Shown here in pieces: positions 41,742-52,375 of a DNA stretch of 64,000 nt. The DNA comes from C-114 sp963719285. Lineage in GTDB: Bacteria; Chloroflexota; Limnocylindria; Limnocylindrales; CSP1-4. The translations under genes and the position numbers were made by a program. The stretch lies in assembly GCA_963719285.1 (NCBI GenBank), contig CAVRBO010000002.1:150967-214966 (forward strand), read 5' to 3'. A model generated the notes under the pieces. It was not told the DNA's origin and did not search any database. It saw nothing but the letters and a program-made list of their open reading frames with translations. How positions within the stretch are numbered: the stretch's first letter is position 1; each line of letters opens with the position of its first letter.

Positions 41742-44350
41742 GAGTGGCGTTCACCGCGGCCGACAACACCAACGGTGTCGGCATCGCGTCCGTCGAATTG
41801 TGGCAGCGGTTCCAGGCGGCCGGGTCGTCGACCTGGTCGTCCTGGGCGATGGTCACCAGTGCAACGACCTCCCCGTTCGCGATCTCGCTCGACGCCGGCG
41901 CAGGTCGATACGAGTTCTACACGATCAGCGTGGATGGGGCCGGCAACCGCGAAGCCGCTCCAGCTGCCGCCGATGCTTTCACGATCCTGGACTGGACCGC
42001 ACCGACCTCGTCGGCCGGTCCTCTCGCCGGCGCGGTCGCCTCGACCTCGCTGGCCGTGCCCTACACCGCAGCGGACACGAATGGCTCCGGTGTTGTGTTG
42101 GTCGAGTTGTGGCAGCGTTTCCGAGCCGCGGGCTCGGGCACATGGTCGGCCTGGTCGCAGGTCGCCACAGGCAGTGCCTCGCCGATCAACGTGACCCTCG
42201 GGTCGGGGAATGGTCGGTACGAGTTCTACACGAGGGCGAACGATGCGGCCGGGAACCGAGAGAGTGCCCCGGCGGCTGCCGACGCCTTCACCGTGCTGGA
42301 TACCGTGGCACCTGTGACCTCGGCCGGGTCCATCCCGGCCGCGGTCTCCAGCACCGCTCTGTCCATGCCCTACACCGCGGCCGATACGAATGGCAGCGGT
42401 GTCGCGAGCGTCGAGCTCTGGCAGCGATTCCAGGCGGCTGGGTCGTCGACTTGGTCGTCCTGGGCGATGGTCACCAGTAGCACGACGTCGCCGTTCGCGG
42501 TGATCCTTGGGTCCGGCAACGGCCGGTACGAGTTCTACACGATCGGGATCGATGTCGCCGGCAACCGCGAGACCGCACCGTCGGCATTCGATGCCTTCAC
42601 GGTGCTCACCGTGGCGCCGGTGACCTCGGCATCAGCCCTCGCGAGCCCCGGCCACAGCACCTCGATCTCGGTCGCGTTCACGGCGTCCGGCACGTCGTCC
42701 GTCGAGCTGTGGCGACGCTTCCAGGCAGCCGGGTCCGGGACCTGGTCCGCGTGGGCGCTCGTCACGAGCGGGCCGATATCCCCATTCGCCGTCACGCTCC
42801 CGTCGGGAGCGGGCCGGTACGAGTTCTATACGATCGGCATCGCACCGGGAGGCACCAGAGAAGCGGCTCCTGCGGTTGCTGACACGTTCACTGTGCTCGA
42901 TACGACGGCACCGACCTCGACGGTGGGCACCGTGCCGTCCACGAGTTCGGGCACGACCTTCGCCGTTCCGTTCACCGCGGCCGATAACACCAACGGCACG
43001 GGGATCGGGACGGTCGAGCTGTGGACCCGATTCCGGGCGAACGACACAGTCACGACCGGAACCTGGACGCTCGTCACGAGCGGAACCGGTGGATCGGGGA
43101 ACCTGACCCTTCCGTTCGGGTCGGGCGCCGGCCTCTACGACATCTCGACGATCGCCGTCGACGCGGCGGGCAACCGTGAAGGTGGCCTGACGCAGCCCTC
43201 GACGCCGAAGTCGATGATCCGAGCCATCATCTGGGGGGCCTCGGTGAAGGTCAACACCGATACCGCGACCGCCCTCCAGGACAACATGTCGTGCGGCCTA
43301 GGAACCGACCGCACGGCCTACTGTGTCTGGGAAGACCGTCGCTCGGGCAACCCTGACATCTACTTCGCCCAACGCAGTCCGACCACCGGCGTGTGGTCGG
43401 GCGAGTTGAAGCTCAACACCGACACCGGCACGACGGCACAGCAAACGCCGGCGATCGCCGTCGATGGATCGAACAACCTCTACGTCGTCTGGGCCGACGA
43501 GCGCAATACGAGCGGCACCGCCAATACCGACATCTACTTCGCGAAGCGCACCGGAACGACGTGGGGTTCCAATACCAAACTCAACGCCGACGGGACGACA
43601 TCTGTCCAGAACGCCCCGCGGATCGCCGTGAGCTCAGCGGGCATCGCGGTCGCGGTCTGGGTGGATCTTCGAAGCAGCCAGAAGAACATCTACTCGGGTC
43701 GCCTCCCAGCCGGCTCGTCGACATGGTCAGCGAACTTCAAGGTGACCACCAATACGGCCGCGACGAAGGGACGCCCCGATGTCGCCATCGCGACGGATGG
43801 GACCGCCAGTGCCGTCTGGGAAGACGCGACGTCCGGTAATGCGGATATCGACTACGCGACCCTCGGACCGACGGTCACGACGTGGTCCTCGAACACCAAG
43901 ATCAGTGACGATACAACCACGGGCGCAGAGAGCTGGCCGCGAATCGGGTTGACATCGGCCAACGGACCGATCGCAGCTTGGATCGACGGTCGCGTGGCCA
44001 ACCTTCAGGTTAGGGTGAGCCAGAAGTCGGGCAGTTCCTGGACGGCGAGCGTCCAGGTGAGTGACGCTTCCGCGAAGCCCACTTCCCTGGCCGTCGCCAT
44101 GAAAGCTGACGGAGGTGTCATCGCTGCATGGGGGGACACGCGGGTTGCAACGTCTGCTATCTGGGGTGCCCATTGTGAGGCAGGCGCATCCAGCGTCGCG
44201 CGTTGTGCCACCGCGGATAAGTGGAGCGACCAAAGTGGGGCAGGCGTAAGTCCGACCTTGGCCGCCAACGCCACCAACGTGTATCTCGGTTGGCGTGATG
44301 ACACTTCAGGCGGGGGAGACTTCCGTCTCAGAGTCCGAAGCCCAAGCTGA
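41742..44350 (+). CDS. repeat protein with Ig-like repeats and beta-propeller, N-terminus missing
   Basis: The reading frame opens in the middle of a repeat, with no signal peptide. About five repeats of roughly 90 residues follow, each with the pattern TAADTNGSGVxxVELWQRF, then SSWAMVTSxTTSPF and GRYEFYTIGIDVAGNRE. The C-terminal 330 residues are sialidase-like strands (YVVWADERNTSGTANTDIYFAKR). Normally secreted and surface-bound. GTG 41742 is the first plausible start; the true gene probably began further upstream and was cut by a rearrangement near 41705-41745. Confidence 0.7.
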
Positions 44351-44409
44351 ACACGTACCGATCCGCTCGCGTCGCGTCGTCCGAACTCTTGTGAGGTAAG
44401 GTCGGCGCC

Positions 44410-45258
44410 ATGGTGACCATCGGGCCGGCACAACCAATCGATCGCCGACTCCTGTTGCCCGGCGCCGTCGCCGCAGCTGCAGTCCTCGTGGTCGATAGCG
44501 TGTGGCTCGGATTGAGCGCGGTAGATCGGCCACTTGCCTTCTCGGTGGCCGCCGTGCTCGCGGTATTGGCCGGTGTCCTGGTTGCCGCCCTCCTATCAGG
44601 ACGAGCCGGCCTCACGGCGCTCGTTGCCGGGGGCACCGTCGGCAGCGTTCTGGCGGCCGGCATCTTCGCCATCGCCACACTCAATGACGCACTCGGGTTC
44701 GTCGGCGCGTTCAGCCTTCTCGTGTCGGACGGGCTGTTCGGTTTCCCCCTCGGTTTGGTCGGCTTCGGCTACTGGACGTGGACGGAGGCGAAACTGAGGG
44801 CTCGCACATCGATGCCCAAGGCGCGCTTCGTTCAGTTCGGCGGAATGTTGGTTGTGGGTTGTCTCGGTATCGCGGTCGCAACGACTTTGTGGCCGCGAGC
44901 CCCGCGTGGGACGTTCGCCCAGAACGCCACCCGCACTCAGATCCGTTTCTACGAGAACGTAGACGGCGTGTGGCGGCAGTTGGGTCGTGCGTTCGACCTG
45001 TCCTTCCGCCCCGGTGTCACGGCCAAGTTCATTGAGCCGCGCGATCCGGAGATGACCACCGTGGCGGGAGGACTCGACAGTCGCGGCTGCACGACACACG
45101 AGATCGCTGCCCGCGACCCGTCGGGGAAAGACATTGCAGTCCACCCTCCGGGGTTGTGTGACGGTGAGACTTGGATAGTCACGGAGTCAGGTCAGATGAT
45201 CAACCGCCGAGACACTGCGGCGTTGCAAGTGACGAGGCCGGCTAGCCTTCGGCGATGA
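44410..45258 (+). CDS. membrane protein of unknown function
   Basis: A 282-residue protein with five predicted transmembrane helices in the first 165 residues and a soluble C-terminal domain with two cysteines (SRGCTTHEI and PPGLCDGET) that could pair outside the cell. No family recognised. Convergent with the next gene. Confidence 0.6.
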   Translation: MVTIGPAQPIDRRLLLPGAVAAAAVLVVDSVWLGLSAVDRPLAFSVAAVLAVLAGVLVAALLSGRAGLTALVAGGTVGSVLAAGIFAIATLNDALGFVGAFSLLVSDGLFGFPLGLVGFGYWTWTEAKLRARTSMPKARFVQFGGMLVVGCLGIAVATTLWPRAPRGTFAQNATRTQIRFYENVDGVWRQLGRAFDLSFRPGVTAKFIEPRDPEMTTVAGGLDSRGCTTHEIAARDPSGKDIAVHPPGLCDGETWIVTESGQMINRRDTAALQVTRPASLRR

Positions 45259-45335
45259 ACGCGTAAGAGATTTAGGACAAAGCTGCGTGCGGGACACGCC
45301 CGTCCAACACGATCATTCGATAGTGTGGTCCCGGG

Positions 45336-45974
45336 CTAGACGATCCGGCCGCCGCGCACTTGCTTTCCGACGAGCGCCTCCACTCGTTCCCCGGTGGTCC
45401 ATGGGTTGAACCCCGGGCCCGACCAGCAGTAAAGCCTTTGCCCACGCTCCTGGCTGACGCGCGCCCAGGCGCACGTCGCAATGAATGAGGCGGCGCGCGC
45501 TGGCACATTGCCCGACCCAATGTTCCACCTCACGTCGGGCATCCAGCGCGCGACGACGGCTCGTTCGGGCTCGAAGATCCAGTCGTAGTCCCCTGGACGC
45601 TCTCGCTGGCGGCGCAGGTTCTCCCGGTTCAGGACTGCCATCGCATCGACGAGCTCTTCGCTGAACGTTGCCAGCCGACCGTCGCCAGACTCGAGCACGG
45701 TGCCCCAAGTGCCGCCGGACGTTCCGGACAGAAGGATGCCGGCCAATACCTCAAACTTGCTCGGCTCGCCGGGCTCTTGATAGGTGACACCGACGAGGGG
45801 CCGTTTCCGCCCAGCACGGCGGACGCACGGACCGAGCGCCACGTCAAGTTGCCGCAGCTCCTTCTCGGGGCGAGTGAACACCACGACGACTCGCTGGTAA
45901 GGATCGAGCTTCGGCCGCGGAGCGGCTGGGTCCGATCCGCGGACGAGGGCAGCGAGCCTACAGCCGATCGGCAT
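45336..45974 (-). CDS. hypothetical protein
   Basis: A 212-residue soluble protein with VVVVFTRPEKELRQLDVALGP and a Trp-rich C-terminal half (WIFEPERAVVARWMPDVRWNIG). No family recognised. ATG at 45974. Confidence 0.5.
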   Translation of the reverse strand: MPIGCRLAALVRGSDPAAPRPKLDPYQRVVVVFTRPEKELRQLDVALGPCVRRAGRKRPLVGVTYQEPGEPSKFEVLAGILLSGTSGGTWGTVLESGDGRLATFSEELVDAMAVLNRENLRRQRERPGDYDWIFEPERAVVARWMPDVRWNIGSGNVPARAASFIATCAWARVSQERGQRLYCWSGPGFNPWTTGERVEALVGKQVRGGRIV

Positions 45975-46189
45975 CAGGCGAGCATACGCTGGCCCCCGCG
46001 ACGCTCACTCCGACTCGAAGACGATTTGGCCATAGTGAGCCCCAAACAGTGGCGACACCATCGGGACTCTTGACTCCGGAGCCACACCGGACGACCCTCC
46101 GATGGTTCGCCAAGTCGTACCGGCGGCCGAACTGAGGCCGAACCGACGAAACAGTAGGTCGAAAGCTCGACCCGAGGTCTGGGAGGGGC

Positions 46190-46633
46190 ATGACCGCATC
46201 AAGAGCTGTCAGGGGCCGGCGCGTGGCCGCCGCCGGACTTCTGCTCACCGGGGTCGCGATCGCGCTTGGATCGGTCCTCCCCTGGGCCAGCTACAACAGC
46301 CTCCTCAATTCGGGGTATGAGCGCTCGGGAGTCGACCTCGGGCCTGGAACGGCTACGCTCGGACTGGGGATCGTCCTGGCCGTTATCGGAGGCGACGCCA
46401 CTCGTCGTGGAGGCGTGACGCCGGTGTGGTCAGTAGCCCTCGCTGCTGCCCTCCTGACGCTTGTCCCCGTCGCACTGTTCGTCCTGCGCTCTTTTCGCGA
46501 GAGCAACTATCGGTCGCTCGGCGACTTTATGTACCACGTCATCGGCTTCGGAGTGGGTCTCATCGTGGTGGCCGCGGTCATCGCGACGGCCGCGAGTATT
46601 CGCTTGAGGATGGCGGGCGACCCGTCAGGCTAA
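46190..46633 (+). CDS. four-helix membrane protein
   Basis: A 147-residue membrane protein with four predicted helices (GLLLTGVAIALGSVLPWASY; TLGLGIVLAVIGG; VALAAALLTLVPVALFVL; GFGVGLIVVAAVIATAAS). Function unknown. The LPW-ASY segment after TM1 is common in small actinobacterial/Chloroflexota membrane proteins. Confidence 0.6.
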   Translation: MTASRAVRGRRVAAAGLLLTGVAIALGSVLPWASYNSLLNSGYERSGVDLGPGTATLGLGIVLAVIGGDATRRGGVTPVWSVALAAALLTLVPVALFVLRSFRESNYRSLGDFMYHVIGFGVGLIVVAAVIATAASIRLRMAGDPSG

Positions 46634-46726
46634 CGCCACGAACGGGCCATCGTGCACACCGGCCACGTGTGGGTGAGCACAAAAAGTGCAGAGAGATCGC
46701 CACGAAAAGTGCAGAGGCGAACGAGG

Positions 46727-47530
46727 TCAGCCGAGCATAGCAGCGCCCTCCCTGGCTGAGCCCGCTGACGGGACGTGGGCGCGCATCCGATAGGACTGGC
46801 CCTTGATGTTGACGACGGTCGCGTGATGGAGGAGCCGATCGAGGATGGCCCCGGCGACCACCTGGTCCGCAAACACCTGGCCCCAGTCGCCAAAGCCGCG
46901 GTTGGAGGTCAGGACGATCGAGCCGCGCTCATAGCGGCGACTCACGACCTGGAAGATCCAGTGCGCCGAGGTGGCATCCATCGGCAGGTAGCCGAGCTCG
47001 TCGATGACGAGGACCGAGGGTCCGGTATACGTCCGCATCTTCGATGACCAGGCACCCTCGAGGTGGGCCGCCTGGAGGTGGGCGACGAGGTCGACCGCGG
47101 TCGTGAAGTAGGTCCGGAAGCCGGCCTCGGTGGCGGCGATCCCGAGGGCGATGGCGAGGTGGCTCTTGCCGACTCCGGGTGGTCCGAGGAACAGCGCGTT
47201 GCGCCGCTCCTCGACGAAGCGGAGCGTGCTGAGCTCGGCGATGACCGCCCGATCGATCGAGGGCTGGAAGTCGAACTCGAACTGCGCGAGGCGCTTGTCG
47301 AGCGGGTAGTGGGCGAAGCGGAGCCGACCCGACAGCCGACGGGCCGCGGTCGCCTCCACCTCGGCCGCCAGGAGCCGCTCGAGGACCTCGACGGGCGCGA
47401 CCCCCTCATCCTTGCCGCGCTCGAGTTCGGTCGCCAGGCGCTCGGACGCCATGGACAGCCCGAGATAGGCGAGGTGCTCACGGGTCCGGGCGTAGGCGGT
47501 CGCCACCCGCGATTCCGATCCACTGCTCAT
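46727..47530 (-). CDS. istB: IS21 helper ATPase IstB
   Basis: A 267-residue AAA+ ATPase: Walker A GPPGVGKSHLAIALG, Walker B VLVIDELGYLPMD and the sensor segment VLTSNRGFGDWGQVF. It aids target choice and assembly with IstA. Overlaps the istA stop by four bases. Confidence 0.95.
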   Translation of the reverse strand: MSSGSESRVATAYARTREHLAYLGLSMASERLATELERGKDEGVAPVEVLERLLAAEVEATAARRLSGRLRFAHYPLDKRLAQFEFDFQPSIDRAVIAELSTLRFVEERRNALFLGPPGVGKSHLAIALGIAATEAGFRTYFTTAVDLVAHLQAAHLEGAWSSKMRTYTGPSVLVIDELGYLPMDATSAHWIFQVVSRRYERGSIVLTSNRGFGDWGQVFADQVVAGAILDRLLHHATVVNIKGQSYRMRAHVPSAGSAREGAAMLG

Positions 47531-48552
47531 CGGACGAGCTCGGCATACGCCGCCAGGGGTCGGACCTCGACGGTCTCGCCCAGGACCGCGAGGCGCGGCC
47601 GGGTCGTGGCGGGCAGGGCCACCGGGACGAGCGTCTCCAGGCCCTCGACCTTCGCGAGGACGCGCCGGCTGACCGGGGTGAGGAGCGGCCGCTCGACGGC
47701 CCACGCCTCGCCGACGATCCGCTTCGTCGTGCGGTGCCGCCGGGTGGCAACGATCTCGGTCGTCCAGCGCCGGACTGCGGCGTCGTACCAGGCGAGGGTC
47801 GGACGCGCGGGCAGGACCTGCCCGCTGAGCCAGGCAAGGAAGTCCTCCTTGACCTCCCGGATGACCCGCTCGACCTTTCCCTTCGTCTTGGCCCGGTACG
47901 GCCGGCAGGCACGCGGCCGGGTGCCGAGCATGGTCGCGACGTCGATCCAGTCCGGGGCATAGATCGGGCTGCCGTCCGCGCGGGAGCCGTTCATGAGCGC
48001 CGTGTCCCGGTCGGTCAGGAACTCGGCGCTCGCGCCGCCCAGGTCGTCGACGCAGCGGACGATCGCCCGCAGAGTGGTGGCCCTCGTCTTGTCGGTCGCG
48101 AAGCGGACGGCGAGCATCCGCGCATAGCCCAGGATCGCGACGAACGCGAACAGCTCGACGGCTCCGTCCCCGAGGGGCCACACGCCGACGTCGGTCCAGT
48201 CACCCTGGGTCTGGATCCCGGGTCCGGTCTCGAAGCGGATCTCGGGCTCGGCGGTCTGGCGTGGCCGGAGCTCGACCACCCGCCGTCGGAGGCTCGTGTA
48301 CGAGCCGAGATAGCCGTAGCCCTCGCGGAGCTCGCGGTGGAGGACGGTCGCCCGCAGATCCGGGCAAGCGGCGAGCCGGCGCTCGACGTGGGCCAGCTGG
48401 GCGGCCGAGAGCTCGGCCGGCCGGACTCGGGCCCGGAACCGGGGCGGCTCGGGGGCGAGCGCATAGCGGCGGGCGGTCCGCCAGTTGAGCCCGAACTCCC
48501 GGGCAAGGGCGGCGATCGACCAGCCGTGGCGGTGGAGTGTGTGCAGTTCCAT
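47527..48552 (-). CDS. istA: IS21 transposase IstA
   Basis: A DDE transposase of about 341 residues: N-terminal HTH (MELHTLHRHGWSIAALAREFGLNWRTARRYA), catalytic Asp in QGDWTDVGV, Asp in FLTDRDTALM and Glu in GKVERVIREVKEDFL. The ATG at 48552 places the HTH at the N-terminus; the ORF opens at 48648. Confidence 0.93.
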   Translation of the reverse strand: MELHTLHRHGWSIAALAREFGLNWRTARRYALAPEPPRFRARVRPAELSAAQLAHVERRLAACPDLRATVLHRELREGYGYLGSYTSLRRRVVELRPRQTAEPEIRFETGPGIQTQGDWTDVGVWPLGDGAVELFAFVAILGYARMLAVRFATDKTRATTLRAIVRCVDDLGGASAEFLTDRDTALMNGSRADGSPIYAPDWIDVATMLGTRPRACRPYRAKTKGKVERVIREVKEDFLAWLSGQVLPARPTLAWYDAAVRRWTTEIVATRRHRTTKRIVGEAWAVERPLLTPVSRRVLAKVEGLETLVPVALPATTRPRLAVLGETVEVRPLAAYAELVR

Positions 48553-48787
48553 CCAGGTGTCCTCAGACTGCAAGTCGTCCCTCCTGTCGTTGGTTCCGAG
48601 CTCAGCAGCCCGAGCCTGACAGGGGGGACCTCGTCGTATCCGATCCAAACGAAAGGCCCTCGGGTCACCCCGAGGGCCTCTGCACTTCTCGTGCTCAACT
48701 CTCTGCAGTTCTCATGCTCGCTCACACCACGTCGATTGCGCGGCGCAGGCTGAACCTAGATTGACAGTGGGACGTGAGCCACCGGCT

Positions 48788-50103
48788 CTAGCTGGGCGAG
48801 AACTCGATTACGGCGCGAGGATTAATGATTCCCGGCCCGAACCGAGGATCGTCGCGGACGAGTTCGTCTGACCACGGCGACGCCGTGACGGCCAAAGCCC
48901 GTCGGAACGCCGGAACTACCTCATCCCTCGGTAGCGCAGCTACCGCCTTGGAGTGGCGCGCCAGCCACAGCGCTGCTATTCCGGCGACATATGGAGCGGA
49001 ATAGGAAGTCCCCGAGCTGCGCCAGTACATCGCCTCGTGGGTCGAACAGTCACGGTGGACCCACGAAGCCTTCGTGATGCTTCGCGCTGGCGCGGCGATG
49101 GTCACGTACCCGCCACTGAAATCAAGCCAGGCCGAGTCCTCGTAGGGAGTCCGTTCGACCGTACTTCCTCCGCAACAGATGCTCCACCCGGAAAGGGCAG
49201 TGGTCGCGGGCCACACCATACTCGGGTACATCTGGCCGGCCGCGGCGCATACGATCACGCCTGCCCGAAACGCGCGCTCGATCGCATCGGTTGGCGCCAG
49301 ATCTGGGAGTGGATACCCAAGGCTGATGCTGATGACATTGCAGCGTGCCTCAATCGCCCAGTCGATCGCGGCTGCGACGCGCTCTACATCCCATGGTCCG
49401 ATCAATGGCCCGTCGCTCAGCACTCGGGCAGGAACCAACATCGCGACCCCGGGCGGAACAATTCCTGAAAGTTCGTTCGTGGGGTCGGCTTCGTCGCGAT
49501 GCTGACCCACGATCATCGCCGCAGTCCCCGTCCCGTGGTCGACCAGATCCAAACCCACGGCCGCCCCCAACAGATAACCGCCCGTCCCGTTGGGTTGTCT
49601 GGGAAGTCGACAGGATTGATCCCGGAGGCCGCGTCGTAGTGGTCAGTCAAGCTCGGATGCGCCGATATGCCAGTGTCGAGATGGGCAATTCGAATGGTTG
49701 GAGCCCCAGCGTATGCACCCGGGGGCAGTCGATCGGCCTCGGGCCAGAACCAGTCGAAGGCTGGCTCCGGGGGAGCAGCTAGCCACAAGGTTCCAGCGGC
49801 ATCCGGGGGCTCCTCCTCGGGGCCATTTGCGATCTCATAGACGGGACCCAACCGCAGTCCCGCTGTGCGGCGCGAAAGCTCCGTTCGATGTGCGCTCATC
49901 TGCCGGAGAGTCGGGACCTCCTTCGGCATGGCGATGGCTGTCGCGCCGCGAGCTCCCATCGCCACCTGCCAGGCGAAGGCGTCGAAGGCCTGACGCCCAA
50001 CCTTGTCTTCGATAGCGCCCAGGGGATCATTCGAGGCGACGGCGGCGCGAAGCTGGAAGTAGAACCCTTCAACCCGCGGTCGATCTTGCGTCGTCATCGC
50101 CAT
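48788..50103 (-). pseudogene. subtilisin-like (S8) serine protease, frameshifted
   Basis: The catalytic Asp lies in IRIAHLDTGISAHPS in the upstream part (49513-50103). His in GLDLVDHGTGTAAMIVG and Ser in GTSYSAPYVAGIAALW are in the downstream part (48788-49570), in another frame. A one-base indel near 49560 splits the gene. An unfamiliar N-terminal domain of about 140 residues precedes the protease; no signal peptide is seen, so it may act inside the cell. Whole protein about 438 residues. Confidence 0.82.
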
Positions 50104-50259
50104 TTCATGAGTGCCTCCCGTGCATTCGTCAAGGTGGCCCGTGGCCAGCCTCCGGTATGCAAGGTAGACCCTCTCAGGACCACATCTCCTGCGAGTCTCA
50201 GGAGTGCTGCGCCCGCGAACGTGGATGCCACACGATTGCGTCATGTTGTGGACCTTTGG

Positions 50260-51309
50260 TCATGCCTTCGTGTAGTCGAGTGGAAGACCAACGGCCTGAA
50301 GTTCGCGCAATAGATCGAGTTGCCAGCCAGGGGCAAAGGTGATGTAGACGACGCCATGAAGGTCACTCGGTATCTCGACTTCGCCCACGCGAATCGCAGC
50401 GACGCGATTTCGCCCAAGGGACCCGGTGAAGTAACCGATTGTCAAAATCACGTTTTGGCGAGCTCGCCCCATCAGCGGTGCATCCACGGCACGTGCGGCA
50501 CGGGCTAGGTAGTCGGCGCTCAGGATCACCACGGCGTAGTCGACCGCGGCATGAACCTCTAGCTTCTCGGCGATTGTCCGACCCATGCTTGGCTTCACGT
50601 TCAAGACAGTGACCTCCGCGCCAAGGCGGCGGAGAAATGCCTCGACGGCGTCGCGGGCGGCTGTGTCATGACCGTGCACGAGGAATACTCGCTGGCCGAG
50701 TCGATGATCGGTGCGAGCCGTGGTTTCACTGGTGGGGCCGACTGCCACAGTGGGATAGAGGATCGCCAGGAGTTCCGAAACTGTTACTAGCTTTCGGTAG
50801 GGCCTGACCGTCGACGAGACTTGTCGGTCCCACGGTCCCTCAACACCGCCGGTCCCGTTCCATAGCGCGCCCGGAACCTGTAGCGCCATCTCGTAGGCTC
50901 GACGCACACGGATCGGATCATTGTCAAAGATCACAAGCATGTCTTCACTGGACAGCCTCGCGGCCTCACCGTCTCGGTTCCAACGGCGGTACGCCTCTTG
51001 GATGAGACGCACGGTGTCGTTCAGTACGGGGTAGTAACCGGCTGCCTTGCGCACCCCGCGAAGTGTCAGCCTGACTCTCCGCGGTTGGCCCGTTCGCTCC
51101 ACGACTCCGAGAATGCCTGGCAAGCGTTGGCCTACCTCATCTACGTCGAGCTCGTCGTCGGCTTGGTCGAGCTCATGCTGGAGCCGCTCCACCTCGGGCC
51201 AGGTCGCTGTGCTGGCGAATCGGTCAAATACGACATCGATGAGGTGTAGGACGTCCGACTCTTCGACGTCGCGGTTTCCGTAGATCCGATCGGCCTCTGC
51301 GGAATTCAC
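50260..51309 (-). CDS. TIR-like nucleotide-binding domain protein, candidate defence effector
   Basis: A 349-residue protein. The C-terminal 150 residues match the TIR-like domain (Pfam PF10137 type): RVFLVHGHDTAARDAVEAFLRRLG, then GRTIAEKLEVHAAVDYAVVILSADYLA, then ARQNVILTIGYFTGSLGRNRVAAI and VEIPSDLHGVVYI. The N-terminal 200 residues contain a possible winged helix (VRLTLRGVRKAAGY). Proteins of this type occur alone or in CBASS-like phage-defence systems and may cut NAD+. No sensor partner is clear. Confidence 0.8.
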   Translation of the reverse strand: MNSAEADRIYGNRDVEESDVLHLIDVVFDRFASTATWPEVERLQHELDQADDELDVDEVGQRLPGILGVVERTGQPRRVRLTLRGVRKAAGYYPVLNDTVRLIQEAYRRWNRDGEAARLSSEDMLVIFDNDPIRVRRAYEMALQVPGALWNGTGGVEGPWDRQVSSTVRPYRKLVTVSELLAILYPTVAVGPTSETTARTDHRLGQRVFLVHGHDTAARDAVEAFLRRLGAEVTVLNVKPSMGRTIAEKLEVHAAVDYAVVILSADYLARAARAVDAPLMGRARQNVILTIGYFTGSLGRNRVAAIRVGEVEIPSDLHGVVYITFAPGWQLDLLRELQAVGLPLDYTKA

Positions 51310-51506
51310 GATCGCGCCCCCTGCTATGCGGTATCGAGGTCAGGAGCATACGGCGCTGCTCTCCGTAGACGCGATGAAGTCATGGTGTGCCCCCTTCTCG
51401 AAGAGGACGCGACCCTCAGAGCCCGGATCAAGAAGCAGCTCCATGGAGGGGACCTAGGTGGGTTGAGCGGCTATCGGGACGACACGGGCGAGTGGGACTG
51501 GCAGGG

Positions 51507-51785
51507 CTACGTGACGACCCATCGAAGCAGGTATCTGTCGAGGACCTCGCTCTCCGAGTACGGGCCGTCGCCGTCGGCATCCCGCTGTGGGCTATCGAAC
51601 CGAATCCAGTAGGTTCGGCTGGGACCCAGCAGAGTCGTCGTCGCCACCCACCCCTCGCCAGCTGGCGCACCAGGGTGCCGTGTGACCGTTCCCGTTGGTT
51701 CATCCGGCCATGGACCCGGCCCATGTTCCGGGTCCCGTCTGACCTTCACGCGGTCGCCCACCGCGAAGGATGGTGTCTCGTCCAT
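51507..51785 (-). CDS. small SH3-like hypothetical protein
   Basis: A 92-residue protein with a beta-barrel-like start, FAVGDRVKVRRDPEHGPGPWPDEPTGTVTRH, as in small KOW/SH3-type folds. No signal peptide. Function unknown. Confidence 0.5.
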   Translation of the reverse strand: MDETPSFAVGDRVKVRRDPEHGPGPWPDEPTGTVTRHPGAPAGEGWVATTTLLGPSRTYWIRFDSPQRDADGDGPYSESEVLDRYLLRWVVT

Positions 51786-51895
51786 TACGCCCAGAGCCTA
51801 CTCCGTTGCAACGTCCGGACCCGGGCACGAAGGAGGGCGCCGGGACGATCTCGAAGCGGCCAAGCTCGTCGCCTCTCGAACGCCGGGGGATCGGA

Positions 51896-52310
51896 CTAGC
51901 GGAGCGCGGAAGCGATTTGATGCCAAACGGCTAGGCCCATGGGCATGAACTCCCTTAGCTGTAAGGGTCCGGTCAAGCTCGGGTGCGGTACGATCGCGAA
52001 CACCTGAATTGGCTGTCGGTGGGCTCCTCGATCCCGGGCAACCAATGCGATCTCAGTTAGGAGGTGGGCCCGGGCCCACTCCGGGTCATTTGAGAGTTGT
52101 TCGAGTTCCCCAACCGAGCCGGCCCACGCGCTCGAACGCAAGGTCGACAGGCGATGCGACCCACACCTCGCCCGCGTCCGTCTCGACGAAGATGTCGCCG
52201 AAGGCCCCTACGATCAAAGGTCGAATGCGCTTGCCCGCTAACTCGGGCCACAGACGAAGTGCCTCAGCGATCTCGTTCTCGTCTGGAGTGGCGACAAACA
52301 TCGGGTCCAC
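51896..52310 (-). pseudogene. T6SS immunity-type (DUF1851) protein, frameshifted
   Basis: The N-terminal part (LRLWPELAGKRIRPLIVGAFGDIFVETDAGEVWVASPVDL) and the C-terminal part (VGELEQLSNDPEWARAHLLTEIALVARDRGAHRQPIQVFAIVPHPSLTG) together form a DUF1851-type fold. They are in different frames with an indel near 52120. Such proteins neutralise contact-dependent toxins. No toxin gene is next to it. Confidence 0.65.
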
Positions 52311-52375
52311 GATGGGAGTATCGACCCTCCAATGCTCCGCTTTGGCGAAACATGATGCGGTCGTGGCGGTGCTCG

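Larger units (their letters stand above)
46674..48720 (-). mobile_element. IS21-family insertion sequence
   Basis: Both ends carry related terminal repeats. Left: TGAGCACAAAAAGTGCAGAG followed by a second AAAAGTGCAGAG at about 46711. Right: the inverted counterparts AGAACTGCAGAGAG and AGAAGTGCAGAGGC. Two genes, istA and istB, lie between. A perfect 11-base hairpin (48654-48664 with 48669-48679) before istA may block outside transcripts. Exact end bases are uncertain by a few. Confidence 0.85.

Noticed and set aside
46190..46248. Minus-strand ORF 45958-46248 as a gene
   Set aside because: It overlaps the start of the membrane protein gene and has no recognisable features.
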